NCBI GenBank assembly: GCA_000974665.1
Contig: BBSY01000002.1
Span: 1-64,000, forward strand
DNA length: 64,000 nucleotides
Reading direction: 5' to 3'
From: an alpha proteobacterium U9-1i
GTDB lineage: Bacteria > Pseudomonadota > Alphaproteobacteria > Caulobacterales > Aquidulcibacteraceae
Shown here piece after piece: positions 16,701 through 25,188 of the stretch. Numbering within the stretch: position 1 is the stretch's first letter; each line of letters begins with the position of its first letter. The position numbers and the translations under genes were made by a program. The notes beneath the pieces were generated by a model. The model was given only the letters and a program-made list of their open reading frames with translations. It did not search any database and was not told the origin of the DNA.

Positions 16701-18653
16701 ACCGTCATTCTCTGCGGCGTCCGTCCACACAGCCGCGAACGCGGCTTCAAACTTCGCCCCGGTTTTAGCGATGTTGATCGGCTTGCCATCCGCGGAACGC
16801 GTTTCAACGTCGTGAACGAAAATCTTTGCCGCAGGCGCGGTTTTTCCTGGCGCCATTGCAAGCTCGAAGTTCTGCTCGCTATCGACGAACAGCCCCATAT
16901 TCTCAAGGATCGGCACCGTCGCCGAAAGCGCCAGCACGTCGCCGCGCGCGAAAAACTTGAGTCGAACAATGTTTTCGGCGTCGTCTGCCTTGCGATACGC
17001 GCGCACGCGGATCACCTCGTCATCCCGCGCCGTCATAATCTCGGCGGCGTCCCGCAGCGCTTCGGCAACCGAATAACGCTCGCGATAAGCCGCAGTGAAC
17101 GCGTTGTCGAAGCGCGCGGCGGCTTCCTCGCGGGCGGCCGTTGTGAACAACTCCGAACCCATCAGTGAATCCGAGAAATCGTCTTCCCAGGTGCGCGTGA
17201 GAGCGGCGATCTCAGTATCCAATTGCGCCGCACTCGGCCCGGCACGGCCCCGGTCGATCTCACCAATCACCAAGAGCACGCGCGCCAGCTGGCCTTCGCC
17301 AAGCTGCGGCTGGAAGCTTTCCACCTGCCCGCCATAAGCGCGGGCGATTGTATCGCCGATGCGCTCGCGCAGGTCGGAATTGTAGCGATCCTTCGGCACA
17401 TATACGAGCGCGGTGACAAAGCGATTGAAACGATCGCGCCGCACGAACACGCGGGCGCGCGGGCGATCCAGCAAGTGCAGAATGCCGCGCGCGATCGCGT
17501 GCAGCTCCTCGCGCTCGATCTGCCAGAGTTCTTCGCGCGGATAATATTCGATGATCTTGCGCAGCGTCTTGGCGTTATGCCCGCCCGCGGGAAAGCCCGC
17601 CTTTTGCATCACCCAATCGGCCTTGCGGCGCAGCATCGGGATGTTGCGCGTGGCTTCCGTGAACGCTTCGCTGGTGAACAGGCCAACGAAACGCACTTCG
17701 CCGATGATCTCGCCTTTGTCGCTGTAGCGGCGCACAGCAACGTAATCCGACATCGCCCGGCGGTGAACCCGCGCGCGCAACGTGGACTTAGACACCACAA
17801 GCGGCGTCGGCTCGGCGACCAGCCGCTTCAATTCCGGCGTCAGCACCATCGGCTCGGCTGAGGTGCGCAGCACGTAGCGATCGACGTCGCGCAGCACCCC
17901 CAAGCAGGTCGCGGCGAGGATGACAGGCTCGTCGGCCTGATAGCTGCCATCAGCGTTGCGCGCATATTTGTAATCGCGCGCGCCGAGGAACGTGAATTTG
18001 TTGTCCGCGAGCCAGCGCAACAGCGCCACCGATTCCGCCACTTCTTCAGCTGGCGCATTCGTCACCGCTGTCTCAAGCTCGTCGGCGCACGCCAACATGC
18101 GCTGACGCATACGCTGATAATCACCCACCGCGTCGCGCACGTCTGCCAAGCTCGCGCGCACGCCGTCCACAAGCGCCTTCGCCCGCGCCGCCGAGAGGCG
18201 CGGCAGATGGATTTGAATGAGCGAGTCCCGTCCCGCATCACCAATCGCCGGTGCGATTGGGTGGAACATCGCCAGCGCGCCAATGCGCTGGTCCGACAAC
18301 TCGCCCATCGCCGAGTCGACGAGGAACGGCATGTCCGGTCCGGCGATCTCAAGAATATCGCGCTCAAGCGCGCGCCCGCCGGCGCCGACGCCACGGCGAA
18401 TGCGCACGGTTCGTTCATCCGGCCGGCGCTCAGCGCGCCAGATCCAGAAATCGTGCGCGAGCTGCGCCAAATCCTCAACCGAGAGATCGCCCAATTCGTC
18501 CACGGAGGCGTCGTCATAGAGTCCGCGCAGGAACGCTTCGGCGGCCGGGTCCATCGCCCCGTTTGCCTTGAAGCCCGGCCACGGGCCCTTGGCGACGCTT
18601 GAAATGAACTGGTCGGCGGAGATTTGGAGCTCTCCGCGCACAGCACTGTCCAT
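13779..18653 (-). CDS. gdhZ: NAD-dependent glutamate dehydrogenase, large ~180-kDa type
   Basis: About 1,624 residues, oxidatively deaminating glutamate to 2-oxoglutarate with NAD+. The ATG at 18653 (MDSAVRGELQ) is preceded by AAGGAA about 8 bases upstream; an open frame reaches 18737. A long N-terminal regulatory part (with ACT-like segments) is followed by the catalytic Glu/Leu/Phe/Val dehydrogenase domain: GPVARGGLRWSDRRDDFRTE near residue 810, PVGAKGGFYPK and VGDMSGDVFGNGMLLS near 980-1000. The symbol follows the Caulobacter ortholog, which also affects FtsZ; that extra role is inference here. Confidence 0.93.
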   Translation of the reverse strand: MDSAVRGELQISADQFISSVAKGPWPGFKANGAMDPAAEAFLRGLYDDASVDELGDLSVEDLAQLAHDFWIWRAERRPDERTVRIRRGVGAGGRALERDILEIAGPDMPFLVDSAMGELSDQRIGALAMFHPIAPAIGDAGRDSLIQIHLPRLSAARAKALVDGVRASLADVRDAVGDYQRMRQRMLACADELETAVTNAPAEEVAESVALLRWLADNKFTFLGARDYKYARNADGSYQADEPVILAATCLGVLRDVDRYVLRTSAEPMVLTPELKRLVAEPTPLVVSKSTLRARVHRRAMSDYVAVRRYSDKGEIIGEVRFVGLFTSEAFTEATRNIPMLRRKADWVMQKAGFPAGGHNAKTLRKIIEYYPREELWQIEREELHAIARGILHLLDRPRARVFVRRDRFNRFVTALVYVPKDRYNSDLRERIGDTIARAYGGQVESFQPQLGEGQLARVLLVIGEIDRGRAGPSAAQLDTEIAALTRTWEDDFSDSLMGSELFTTAAREEAAARFDNAFTAAYRERYSVAEALRDAAEIMTARDDEVIRVRAYRKADDAENIVRLKFFARGDVLALSATVPILENMGLFVDSEQNFELAMAPGKTAPAAKIFVHDVETRSADGKPINIAKTGAKFEAAFAAVWTDAAENDGFNRLILACGVSWREAALLRALARFRQQTGLDPSQAVQEQALAAYPKIAELILMIFRVRFDAKLPESAETRRARSAKLEFLLEAALTEVESLDHDRALRRIAALVQAIRRTNYFQAGADGQPKPYMSFKIESGAVADLPQPTPYREIWVASPQVEGVHLRFGPVARGGLRWSDRRDDFRTEVLDLVKAQQVKNAIIVPVGAKGGFYPKRLPARGAPNFQEAGIEAYKTFLRGLLDITDNIVEDGSIKAPRDVVRWDGDDPYLVVAADKGTATFSDIANGISAEYGHWLGDAFASGGSVGYDHKAMGITAKGAWEAVKRHFREIGKNIQEQEFTVIGVGDMSGDVFGNGMLLSRKIKLLAAFDHRDIFIDPNPADCEKAWIERKRLFDTPRTSWQDYDKKLISHGGGVFPRSSKSIAISKEIAALTGLDKQSATPQELMSALLRAQCELMWFGGIGTYIKARGETNADAGDKANDSIRVDAEDLKAQVVGEGANLGVTQKGRIAFARNGGRINTDAVDNSAGVDTSDHEVNIKILLTGAIRSGALKADKRDKLLESMTDEVGALVLEDNYDQTGALSVIQSSAAADLDSHERFIQRLESAGKLSRKVEGLPNTAEIAALRAAGQGLTRPELSKLIAYAKINLFDAIVASSAPDDPAFNEPLKRYFPKELWKFDADMARHRLRREIIATQLADDMVNRCGPSFVDRVREVARVEPVAVARAFEAARRIFSLEDLVDRINALDNKAPAAVQIALHREIAGALKRLCSYLARHAFDGDAPPSIEEVVASYGEAAKVHRTQLWEQLDEAERARVEKRRAALVKAGAPEDVARDAALLLPLTTALDIADLARGSGWPVQPSAYLYGEIGAQFGLDALRAAAGGLTLTEHWDRLVVRRAVEDFYANQLALAGAAARAIGAPPKDATAQWADTAVREWFIALGAPAQRARGAFDELDAQGSWSFAKLMIAAAEMSALAAAVR

Positions 18654-19144
18654 GGGGGATTTCCTTCTTGGGACGGGCTCGATCATGCGACGCGCTCCGA
18701 TTTGCGCGGAACCTAGCCCCGTCGGCGGCAATCGCAACCGTCAGACGACCAGTTTTGCTCACGCAAACGGCGCCCCAGGACTGCGCCTGCGGAAATGTCA
18801 GACGCCCCAGAGCGAGGAGCGCACGCCAGTCGCACTTTCAGCTGAGCACCGGCGCGGAATCCGGACAAAGCGGCGCCGCCGGGCGGGGACAAGCTGCCCG
18901 GCGGCGCCTGCAGGCCTCGCAGCAGGCTGGGTGGGGGACGCACGCGGAGGCCTGTTCCGAACTGAATTCAGGCAGCCGGACCGCCGCGCGATGAAGCCCC
19001 CCTATGAGCCCACGTGATGCGGTACGACGCGTTAGTCTGTAACGCGCGTCGAAGCTTGTTCGATTGCAGTCGTAAGCAACGCCCCAAGCCCCGGCGACGT
19101 TGAACAAATCGATACATTTTCGGTTCCGATTCGCAAGCGCGAAC
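18654..19144. other. Long intergenic region with a GC hairpin and a dyad
   Basis: 491 bases with no supported gene. It holds a perfect 13-bp hairpin (GGCGCCGCCGGGC at 18872-18884 with GCCCGGCGGCGCC at 18896-18908, loop 11) and a 7-bp dyad CGCGTTA-N5-TAACGCG (19028-19046). The hairpin lies beyond the end of the minus-strand permease gene and could end its transcription, although only a weak T run (GCTTTG) follows on that strand. The segment next to 18653 should carry the glutamate dehydrogenase promoter. Confidence 0.45.
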
Positions 19145-20209
19145 TCATCCGGATTCGGACTCTTTTTTCACGCGCGACACACGCGCCGGCTTGCCATCAT
19201 TCGAGAGCAAAATCGCAATCCATCGCGTCGATGGAAATTGCGCCAACACAATCATCAACATGACCGTTAGAGGCGCCGCTAAGAACGCGCCGGCGATGCC
19301 CCAAATCGTGCTCCAAATCGCCAAAGCTAGAAGCACCACTACAGCAGATAGATTCAGTGAATCTCCTGTCATGCGCGGCGCGAGGAAGTTGCCGATCACG
19401 AATTGCCAAACCCCAACGCTCGCAGCGACGCCGATCACCGGCCCAATGGTCGGGAATTGCACGAGCGCAAACAACGTCGGCAGCACAACCGCGATGATCG
19501 AGCCAATGGTAGGGATGTAGTTGAGAAAGAAGATCAAGAACGACCAGAACAGTGCGTTGTCCAACCCCACCAATTCCAGACACACGTAAGTCAAAGCGGT
19601 CGTGATGATCGAAAGCACGGTCTGCACCAGCAGGTAGCTCTCCATCGATGTGCGGATCGAGGCGAATACCTTCCGCGCGCCCTCCCGCGCCTCAGCGCCG
19701 ATGAAAATCCGGTCGAGCTTGCGCGGCATCAGCGCCGCACCGGAGAAGATGAAACCCAAGAAGATCAGTATGAACACCACGTTGGACGCAAAGCCCTGCA
19801 GGCCCTGCGCCAATTCCGCGCCCAGGGTCGAGGGGTCGGCGCGCGCCAGCAATTCGCCGACCGTCGGCGCGGGTCCCGCGCCCCCGACCGCGGCATGGAT
19901 TTGCGCCGCCACCTGGTTCAGCCGGATCTGATAGCCCTGCGCGTGCGCCAGCATCGACCCGATGTTCGTCGCCAGCACATAGACGACGACCGCGCCCACG
20001 CCGAGGATCAGCACGAAGGCGATCGGCAGCGATAGGAAGCGCGGCACGCCCTTCAAACGCGCATCGATCGCCTCAGCGAAGCCGTCAATGGCGAGCCACA
20101 AGATCAGGGCCAGCGCGAACTGCGTCAGCGGTTCGCGCAGGAAAAACAGCACGGCGCCCAGCACGCCTACGGCGATAATCCACAGGGCGGCGGTTTGAGA
20201 TGCGGTCAT
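19145..20209 (-). CDS. AI-2E/PerM family transporter
   Basis: 354 residues with about eight membrane segments, e.g. ALWIIAVGVLGAVLFFL, FLSLPIAFVLILGVGAVVV and NVVFILIFLGFIFSG. The family signature LIFFLNYIPTIGSIIAVVLP is clear (about residues 225-244). Members export small molecules, but PerM-type substrates are often undefined. The ATG at 20209 is picked from the family start (MTASQTAALW). It is divergent from the HerA-like gene, about 100 bases away. Confidence 0.9.
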   Translation of the reverse strand: MTASQTAALWIIAVGVLGAVLFFLREPLTQFALALILWLAIDGFAEAIDARLKGVPRFLSLPIAFVLILGVGAVVVYVLATNIGSMLAHAQGYQIRLNQVAAQIHAAVGGAGPAPTVGELLARADPSTLGAELAQGLQGFASNVVFILIFLGFIFSGAALMPRKLDRIFIGAEAREGARKVFASIRTSMESYLLVQTVLSIITTALTYVCLELVGLDNALFWSFLIFFLNYIPTIGSIIAVVLPTLFALVQFPTIGPVIGVAASVGVWQFVIGNFLAPRMTGDSLNLSAVVVLLALAIWSTIWGIAGAFLAAPLTVMLMIVLAQFPSTRWIAILLSNDGKPARVSRVKKESESG

Positions 20210-20309
20210 GCGCCAGCCTTGGCGGTGCGTGGCCGCGAAAGCAAGGCTTGGCCCGCGCGCGGCGCAAGCTATTGTCCAGCCGACGAATCTTGCCCGGAGA
20301 GAATCCCCG

Positions 20310-21836
20310 ATGGCCGAAAACATCCTGATCGGCGCGAGCCCCGAGGGGCCGCAGGAGATGGCGCTGAAGCGCGCCAACCGCCACGGCCTGATCGCCGGCG
20401 CCACCGGCACCGGCAAAACCGTGACGCTGCAGGTGCTGGCTGAGGCCTTCGCGCGCGAAGGGGTCAACGTCTTCGCCGCCGACATCAAGGGCGACCTCTC
20501 GGGCGTCGCCGTTCCCGGCGATCCCCCGCCCGGCTGGGCTGTCGCGCGCGCGGCGGAGGTGGGCGTCACGCTGACGCCCGAAGCCCAACCCGTCGTGTTC
20601 TGGGACGTGTACGGCGAACTCGGCCATCCGGTGCGCACCACCGTCACCGAAATGGGCCCGGTGCTCATGTCGCGCGTGCTGGAAGCCACCGAAGCGCAGG
20701 AAGGCGCGATCACCATCGCCTTCAAGCTCGCCGACGATTGGCTGACAGCCGGCAAAAACGAAGGCCTGCTGCTGAACCTCGCCGATTTGCGCGCGCTGCT
20801 GACGCACATCTCCGAGAACAGCGATGAGATCGGCAAGAAATACGGCCTCGTCACGCCGCAAACGATCGCGGCGCTCCAGCGCCGCATTCTCCAACTCGAA
20901 ATGGACGGCGCCGAGCGCTTCTTTGGCGAAACCGCGCTCGAGCTTGACGATCTCTTGGCCATGCGCCCGGACGGCAAAGGCACGATCCATCTGCTCGCGT
21001 CCGAGCGGCTGGTGCAAAGCCCGCGTCTCTACTCCGCCTTCCTGCTCTGGCTGCTGAGCGAGCTTTGGGAAGAGCTGCCGGAAGTCGGCGACGCCGATAA
21101 GCCGAAGCTCGTCTTCTTCTTCGACGAAGCCCACCTCCTCTTCCGCGACGCGCCGAAGGAATTGCTCACGCGCGTCGAGCAAGTGGTGCGCTTGATCCGC
21201 TCCAAGGGCGTCGGCATTTATTTCGTGACGCAATCGCCCACCGACGTGCCGGACTTGGTGCTGAGCCAACTCGGCAACCGCTTCCAGCATGCTTTGCGCG
21301 CCTACACGCCGAGCGACCAGAAAGCCGTGCGTGCGGCGGCGCAATCGTTCCGCACCAATGCGAACGTCGATGTCGCGAAAGAGATTCAGGAAATGGGCGT
21401 TGGCGAAGCGCTCGTCTCGACGCTCGACGCCAAAGGCGCGCCCACCGTCGTCGCCCGCACGAAAGTGCGCCCGCCCAATGGCCAAGTGGGCCCGGTGCTG
21501 CCGGCTGTGCGCACGCAGATGATGCAGGCGTCGGCGTTGCGCAAGAAGTACGAGAAAGCCATCGACCGCGAGAGCGCGGCCGAAATCCTCAATGCCCGCA
21601 TGGCCCGCGCGGCGGCGGAAGAAGAACGCGAGGCCGAGCGCGCCGCCCGCGAAAAAGCGCAACGGCCAACGACGCGCAGCAGCGGCACTGGAACGACGCG
21701 ACGCAGCAGCGGCGGTTCCCGCACAACGGCTGTCGAACGCCAAACCGGCCGCGTCGCCAGCGGCGTGTTCAACACCATCGTCCGCGAAATCATGCGCGGG
21801 ATTTTGGGCACGCCCGCGCGACGGCGGCGGCGTTAA
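20310..21836 (+). CDS. HerA-like ATPase (DUF853/YjgR family)
   Basis: About 508 residues. The Walker A motif GATGTGKT sits at residues 29-36. Walker B is LVFFFDEAHLLF near residue 267. The arginine/sensor region is FVTQSPTDVPDLVLSQLGNR. This matches DUF853/YjgR proteins related to the HerA/FtsK group of hexameric ATPases. The C-terminus is basic and low in complexity (AAEEEREAERAAREKAQ, then Arg/Ser-rich). The ATG at 20310 has GGAGA upstream. Function in the cell is unclear. Confidence 0.9.
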   Translation: MAENILIGASPEGPQEMALKRANRHGLIAGATGTGKTVTLQVLAEAFAREGVNVFAADIKGDLSGVAVPGDPPPGWAVARAAEVGVTLTPEAQPVVFWDVYGELGHPVRTTVTEMGPVLMSRVLEATEAQEGAITIAFKLADDWLTAGKNEGLLLNLADLRALLTHISENSDEIGKKYGLVTPQTIAALQRRILQLEMDGAERFFGETALELDDLLAMRPDGKGTIHLLASERLVQSPRLYSAFLLWLLSELWEELPEVGDADKPKLVFFFDEAHLLFRDAPKELLTRVEQVVRLIRSKGVGIYFVTQSPTDVPDLVLSQLGNRFQHALRAYTPSDQKAVRAAAQSFRTNANVDVAKEIQEMGVGEALVSTLDAKGAPTVVARTKVRPPNGQVGPVLPAVRTQMMQASALRKKYEKAIDRESAAEILNARMARAAAEEEREAERAAREKAQRPTTRSSGTGTTRRSSGGSRTTAVERQTGRVASGVFNTIVREIMRGILGTPARRRRR

Positions 21837-22188
21837 CTCCGCATCTGGCCCGTTGCGGACATGCGCTTTCCAACAACTAAGCCCGTCATCCCGGACACGC
21901 GGAGCGTGATCCGGGACCCAGTGGCGAACGACGAACCCTTCGATCCCTGGGTCCCGGCTCTCCCTTCGGTCGGCCGGGATGACGGTGGTTCCTCGATGAC
22001 GTCCGCTCCCGGCGAAAATCTGACCTGAAACCCGCCCTCTCACCCGGTCGCGGCCCGCGACCGACCTCGCCCCCTCGCGGGAGCGAAGCCGCGCACTATC
22101 CCCGCACAAATCCTGCTCCAGCCCTTGCCGCACAAGCACCCGCACAAAATCTATCCGACACCCCTCGGCGCGGGCGCATACTCCACCG
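21837..22188. other. Intergenic gap, mostly palindromes
   Basis: 352 bases. It holds dispersed element C (21883-21985), then a GC-rich stretch with a second hairpin (CGGTCGCGG with CGCGACCG near 22041-22060). No supported gene. Confidence 0.55.
21883..21985. repeat. Dispersed palindromic element, copy C
   Basis: 103 bp of the same family as 6822-6925 and 7685-7787. It begins CCGTCATCCCGGACACGCGG, continues with GATCCGGGACCCAG, has the inner arm CTGGGTCCCGG, and ends CGGCCGGGATGACGG. It stands 47 bases after the HerA-like gene. Confidence 0.85.
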
Positions 22189-22662
22189 ATGCAGTCCGCC
22201 CCTTCCATCAACACCAATGCGATACGCACCTTCGCCGCTCTTATACGGCGGTGGTGCGCGTTTGTGTTGTTGTGGTTGGCGCGGCTGCCGATCGCGCGGT
22301 CGCGCGTTGACACGCTGCGGATGGAGCGGCGGCTCAAACTGCTAATGTTCGCCAGCGTCGTCGCCGCCGGATTTGCGCCGGGCAAACGCCGCATGGGCGC
22401 GCACCTGGTGGGCCGTTCCTATCGCGGTTCCTGGCGCAGCTTCGTCACCCGCGCCGCGCTGCCTCCGCTCAGCGCATTCAATCACGACCGCCTCGCGCGC
22501 ATCAGGCACATCGCCGCGAACATCGATCTCTACGTGACGCGTTTCATGAAGCGCCTGGCGCGCGGTTTTCTCATGCGCCGCTGCGCCGCGCGCGGGATAG
22601 CGCCCGCCGTGCTGATGTCGCGCGCGCCGGCACGCGTCCTCGCGTTCGCCGATACGTCTTGA
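22189..22662 (+). CDS. Hypothetical small membrane-associated protein
   Basis: 157 residues with strong third-position GC, which favours this strand over the overlapping minus frame. Two hydrophobic segments (FVLLWLARLPIA and LLMFASVVAAGFA) are followed by an Arg-rich C-terminal half (MKRLARGFLMRRCAARG). No family recognised. It is convergent with zapE, with an 85-base gap. Confidence 0.55.
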   Translation: MQSAPSINTNAIRTFAALIRRWCAFVLLWLARLPIARSRVDTLRMERRLKLLMFASVVAAGFAPGKRRMGAHLVGRSYRGSWRSFVTRAALPPLSAFNHDRLARIRHIAANIDLYVTRFMKRLARGFLMRRCAARGIAPAVLMSRAPARVLAFADTS

Positions 22663-22747
22663 ATTTTCCAGTTTCCTGCGCACACCCAACGCGGAGTCGA
22701 GCCCGACTCTCGCGGCGCCGGCGCGCGCCCACAACGCAGCGGAAGCG

Positions 22748-23854
22748 CTAGTCCACGATCCCGCGCTTCCATTCCGCATCGCGGCGCGGCAGCGCGAGGT
22801 ACGCCTCGCTCCGCATCTCCATCAGCCGCGAGGCGGTGCGTTCAAACTCGAAGCTCTGATCCCCCGCAGGGTAGAGCGTCTCCGGCGGCGCCTCGGCTGA
22901 AGCGACAAGCTTCACTTTCGCTTCGTAAAGCGCATCGATCAAGGTGCGGAAGCGCGCCGCTTCTTCGCGATTGGCCGGCGAAAGCTTCGGAATGTTCTCC
23001 AGCAGAACCGTGTCGAAGCGCTCAGCGATCTCGAGATAATCCGCCGGCCCCAACGGCCGCGCGCAAAGCTCCTCGAAGGTCAGCCGCGCCACGCCCGCGG
23101 CCTGCCGCGCCACGTGCAGCGCCCGGCCGCCAACATCAAGCGTCACGTCATGCGGCTGCGCCCCTTGCGTTAGCCGCGCCCAGGCGCGGTCCATCGCTTC
23201 GTCCGCCGCAGGCCCAAGCGGCGCGTAATAGACCGGCGCCGCCATCAAACGCTCCAGCCGATAGTCGCGCGGTCCAGCCAGATGCACCACGTCGACACGT
23301 TGCCTGAGCATGTCGATGAACGGCGTGAAGAGCTGACGGTTGAGACCATTCTTGTAGAGATCGTCCGGCGGACGATTTGACGTCGCGACGATGACAACGT
23401 CGAGCGTCCACAAGCGCTCGAACAGACGCCCCAGGATCATCGCGTCAGCGATGTCGGTCACTTGCACTTCATCGAAGCACAAGAGCCGCGCGTCCTCGGC
23501 CACCTGTCGCGCCGCCAGCGCGATCAATTGATCCTGCGCACCGGCCCGGCCTTCTCGCGCTTCGCGCAAGAAGGCGTGCCGTGCCTGCATGAATTCATGG
23601 AAGTGGACGCGCCGCTTTTTCTTCACCAGCGCGGTTTCGAAAAACAGATCGAGCAGCATCGACTTGCCGCGCCCCACGGGGCCCCAGACGTAAAGCCCCC
23701 GAGGCGCCGCGCGTTTGCCGAGCCAGCCCTCAGGGTTCCAGCGTTTCAATTCCGCGGCGAGCGCCTCGAACTTTTCGGCGGCGGCCGCCTGGTTCGGATC
23801 GGCCGTCAGGTCTCCAGCGGCGACCCGCGCCCGATACGCCGCCAGAACCGACAT
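22748..23854 (-). CDS. zapE: ZapE/AFG1-family cell division ATPase
   Basis: About 368 residues. The ATG at 23854 (MSVLAAYRARVAAG) is chosen; an open frame extends to 23959. Walker A is GPVGRGKS at residues 58-65, and Walker B is LLCFDEVQVTDIADAMIL further on. AFG1-type tail motifs are LTFEELCARPLG and LLENIPKLSPANREEAARF. In proteobacteria ZapE acts on FtsZ ring dynamics and is commonly found in a neighbourhood with sdh genes, which fits its place here about 3 kb from sdhB. The start overlaps the stop of the small membrane gene by one base. Confidence 0.92.
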   Translation of the reverse strand: MSVLAAYRARVAAGDLTADPNQAAAAEKFEALAAELKRWNPEGWLGKRAAPRGLYVWGPVGRGKSMLLDLFFETALVKKKRRVHFHEFMQARHAFLREAREGRAGAQDQLIALAARQVAEDARLLCFDEVQVTDIADAMILGRLFERLWTLDVVIVATSNRPPDDLYKNGLNRQLFTPFIDMLRQRVDVVHLAGPRDYRLERLMAAPVYYAPLGPAADEAMDRAWARLTQGAQPHDVTLDVGGRALHVARQAAGVARLTFEELCARPLGPADYLEIAERFDTVLLENIPKLSPANREEAARFRTLIDALYEAKVKLVASAEAPPETLYPAGDQSFEFERTASRLMEMRSEAYLALPRRDAEWKRGIVD

Positions 23855-24039
23855 CAACGGATGGAGGTAGCCAGCTTGGGCGCCTTCCCGCCGCCGGCGC
23901 CCTCCGCCGCCGCCATTTGCGGCTGCGGCGCGACCGCGAGGCCCGCCAGGCAAAAGCACGCCCCGATCGCGGCTATGGCCGAGGCCAAGGTCACGAATGT
24001 GAACAAGGCGGGCTTACGGATTTCGGGATGTGCGGCCAT
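23854..24039 (-). CDS. Small single-membrane-segment protein coupled to zapE
   Basis: 61 residues from the ATG at 24039 (MAAHPEIRKPALFTFVTLAS). One hydrophobic helix (about residues 11-37: FTFVTLASAIAAIGACFCLA) precedes a Gly/Ala-rich tail. The TGA overlaps the zapE ATG by one base (TGATG), which predicts translational coupling. No family recognised. A short N-terminally anchored partner or regulator of ZapE is one guess from position only. Confidence 0.6.
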   Translation of the reverse strand: MAAHPEIRKPALFTFVTLASAIAAIGACFCLAGLAVAPQPQMAAAEGAGGGKAPKLATSIR

Positions 24040-24169
24040 TGGGGCCTTTTGACCCCGCTTCCGGACTGCTGGCAAGCCGCCGGCGCCCCTTCCCCACGGG
24101 TCGCTCCCATGCTTTTTCAGAAATCGGGGCAGCCGTTGAGTCGCCCGCGAAGGCTTGAGACGCGTCGTC

Positions 24170-25093
24170 ATGGACATTGCTGCGTCCCCATCGGCCCAAG
24201 CCGGCCCGCGAACCTCGCCGCGGTCGCATATTGTCGATGTGCTGATTGAAGAACGTGCGCCCCGCCTCTCGCGGAGCGCTGCCTGGCCGGCGCTGCGGCC
24301 GCTGCTCTACTCAATCCTGAACTACGACAAGGCCCGCTACATGGCCGACACCATTGCCCCAATGGGCGGGCGCGATGCGTTGGAGTTCATCTCACATCTG
24401 CTCTCGATAAAACTGGAGCTGCGCGGCGCGGAGCGCATCCCGAGTTCAGGCCCGTTCCTACTGGTCGCGAACCACCCGACCGGCATCACCGATGGGCTCG
24501 CGGTTTACGACGCCGTGAAAGCGCCGCGACCGGACGTGCTGTTCTACGCCAATTCCGACGCGCACCGGGTCAGCCCCGGCTTCGCTGAAACGTTGATCCC
24601 GGTTGAATGGGTTCACGCCAAACGGACGCGCGAACGGACGCGCCTCACTTTGAAGATGACGGAAGAAGCCATCGATGCAGGCCGGCCGATCGCGATCTTC
24701 CCGGCTGGGCGTCTGGCGCGTATGCGCGATGGCGTACTGACCGATCCCGAATGGATGGCAAGTGCAGCGAGCCTGGCGCGAAAGTATAAGCTGCCGATCG
24801 TGCCGTGCCACGTTTCCGGACCGTACGCGTTTTGGTTTCACACCTTCTCGAAATTCTCCGCCGAGCTGCGTGACATCACGTTGTTTCACGAACTGTTGAA
24901 TAAGGCCGGCAAGACCTACCAGCTCACGTTCGGTCCGCTGATCCCGCCCGAACATTCGGTCGGCGACGCCACAGGCGTGACGCGAAAAATCAAACGCTAC
25001 ATAGAGCGTGTGCTGGGCGACCACCCGAACGCGGCGTTCGATCCCGATGGCCCCGAATGCGAATGGCGCGATCCGCCACCGAAACTCGGCTAG
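24170..25093 (+). CDS. PlsC-type lysophospholipid acyltransferase
   Basis: 307 residues from the ATG at 24170 (an ATG at 24155 adds five). The acyltransferase block I is NHPTGITDG (about residues 105), the glycerol-phosphate binding block is EAIDAGRPIAIFPAGRLARM, and block IV shows PIVPCHVSGPY. It transfers acyl groups to a lysophospholipid or related acceptor at the inner membrane. It resembles the NHPxGxxDG subgroup of hemolysin-like acyltransferases more than canonical PlsC with HxxxxD. Exact acceptor unknown. Confidence 0.85.
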   Translation: MDIAASPSAQAGPRTSPRSHIVDVLIEERAPRLSRSAAWPALRPLLYSILNYDKARYMADTIAPMGGRDALEFISHLLSIKLELRGAERIPSSGPFLLVANHPTGITDGLAVYDAVKAPRPDVLFYANSDAHRVSPGFAETLIPVEWVHAKRTRERTRLTLKMTEEAIDAGRPIAIFPAGRLARMRDGVLTDPEWMASAASLARKYKLPIVPCHVSGPYAFWFHTFSKFSAELRDITLFHELLNKAGKTYQLTFGPLIPPEHSVGDATGVTRKIKRYIERVLGDHPNAAFDPDGPECEWRDPPPKLG

Positions 25094-25188
25094 TCGATTT
25101 CTGAGTGCAGTCTAAATTTTAGGATAGACGAACATCACGGCGCAGCGCAGATTGGCGTTCGCGTGGGGCGGGTTTGCGAAGGTGTTAA

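Noticed and set aside
20085-22394. A 769-codon minus-strand frame antisense to the HerA-like gene
   Set aside because: It is a GC-rich antisense shadow; the plus frame carries Walker motifs and a clear start.
22694-22709. GAGTCG-AGCC-CGACTC hairpin after the zapE region
   Set aside because: Short, and no T run follows on either strand.
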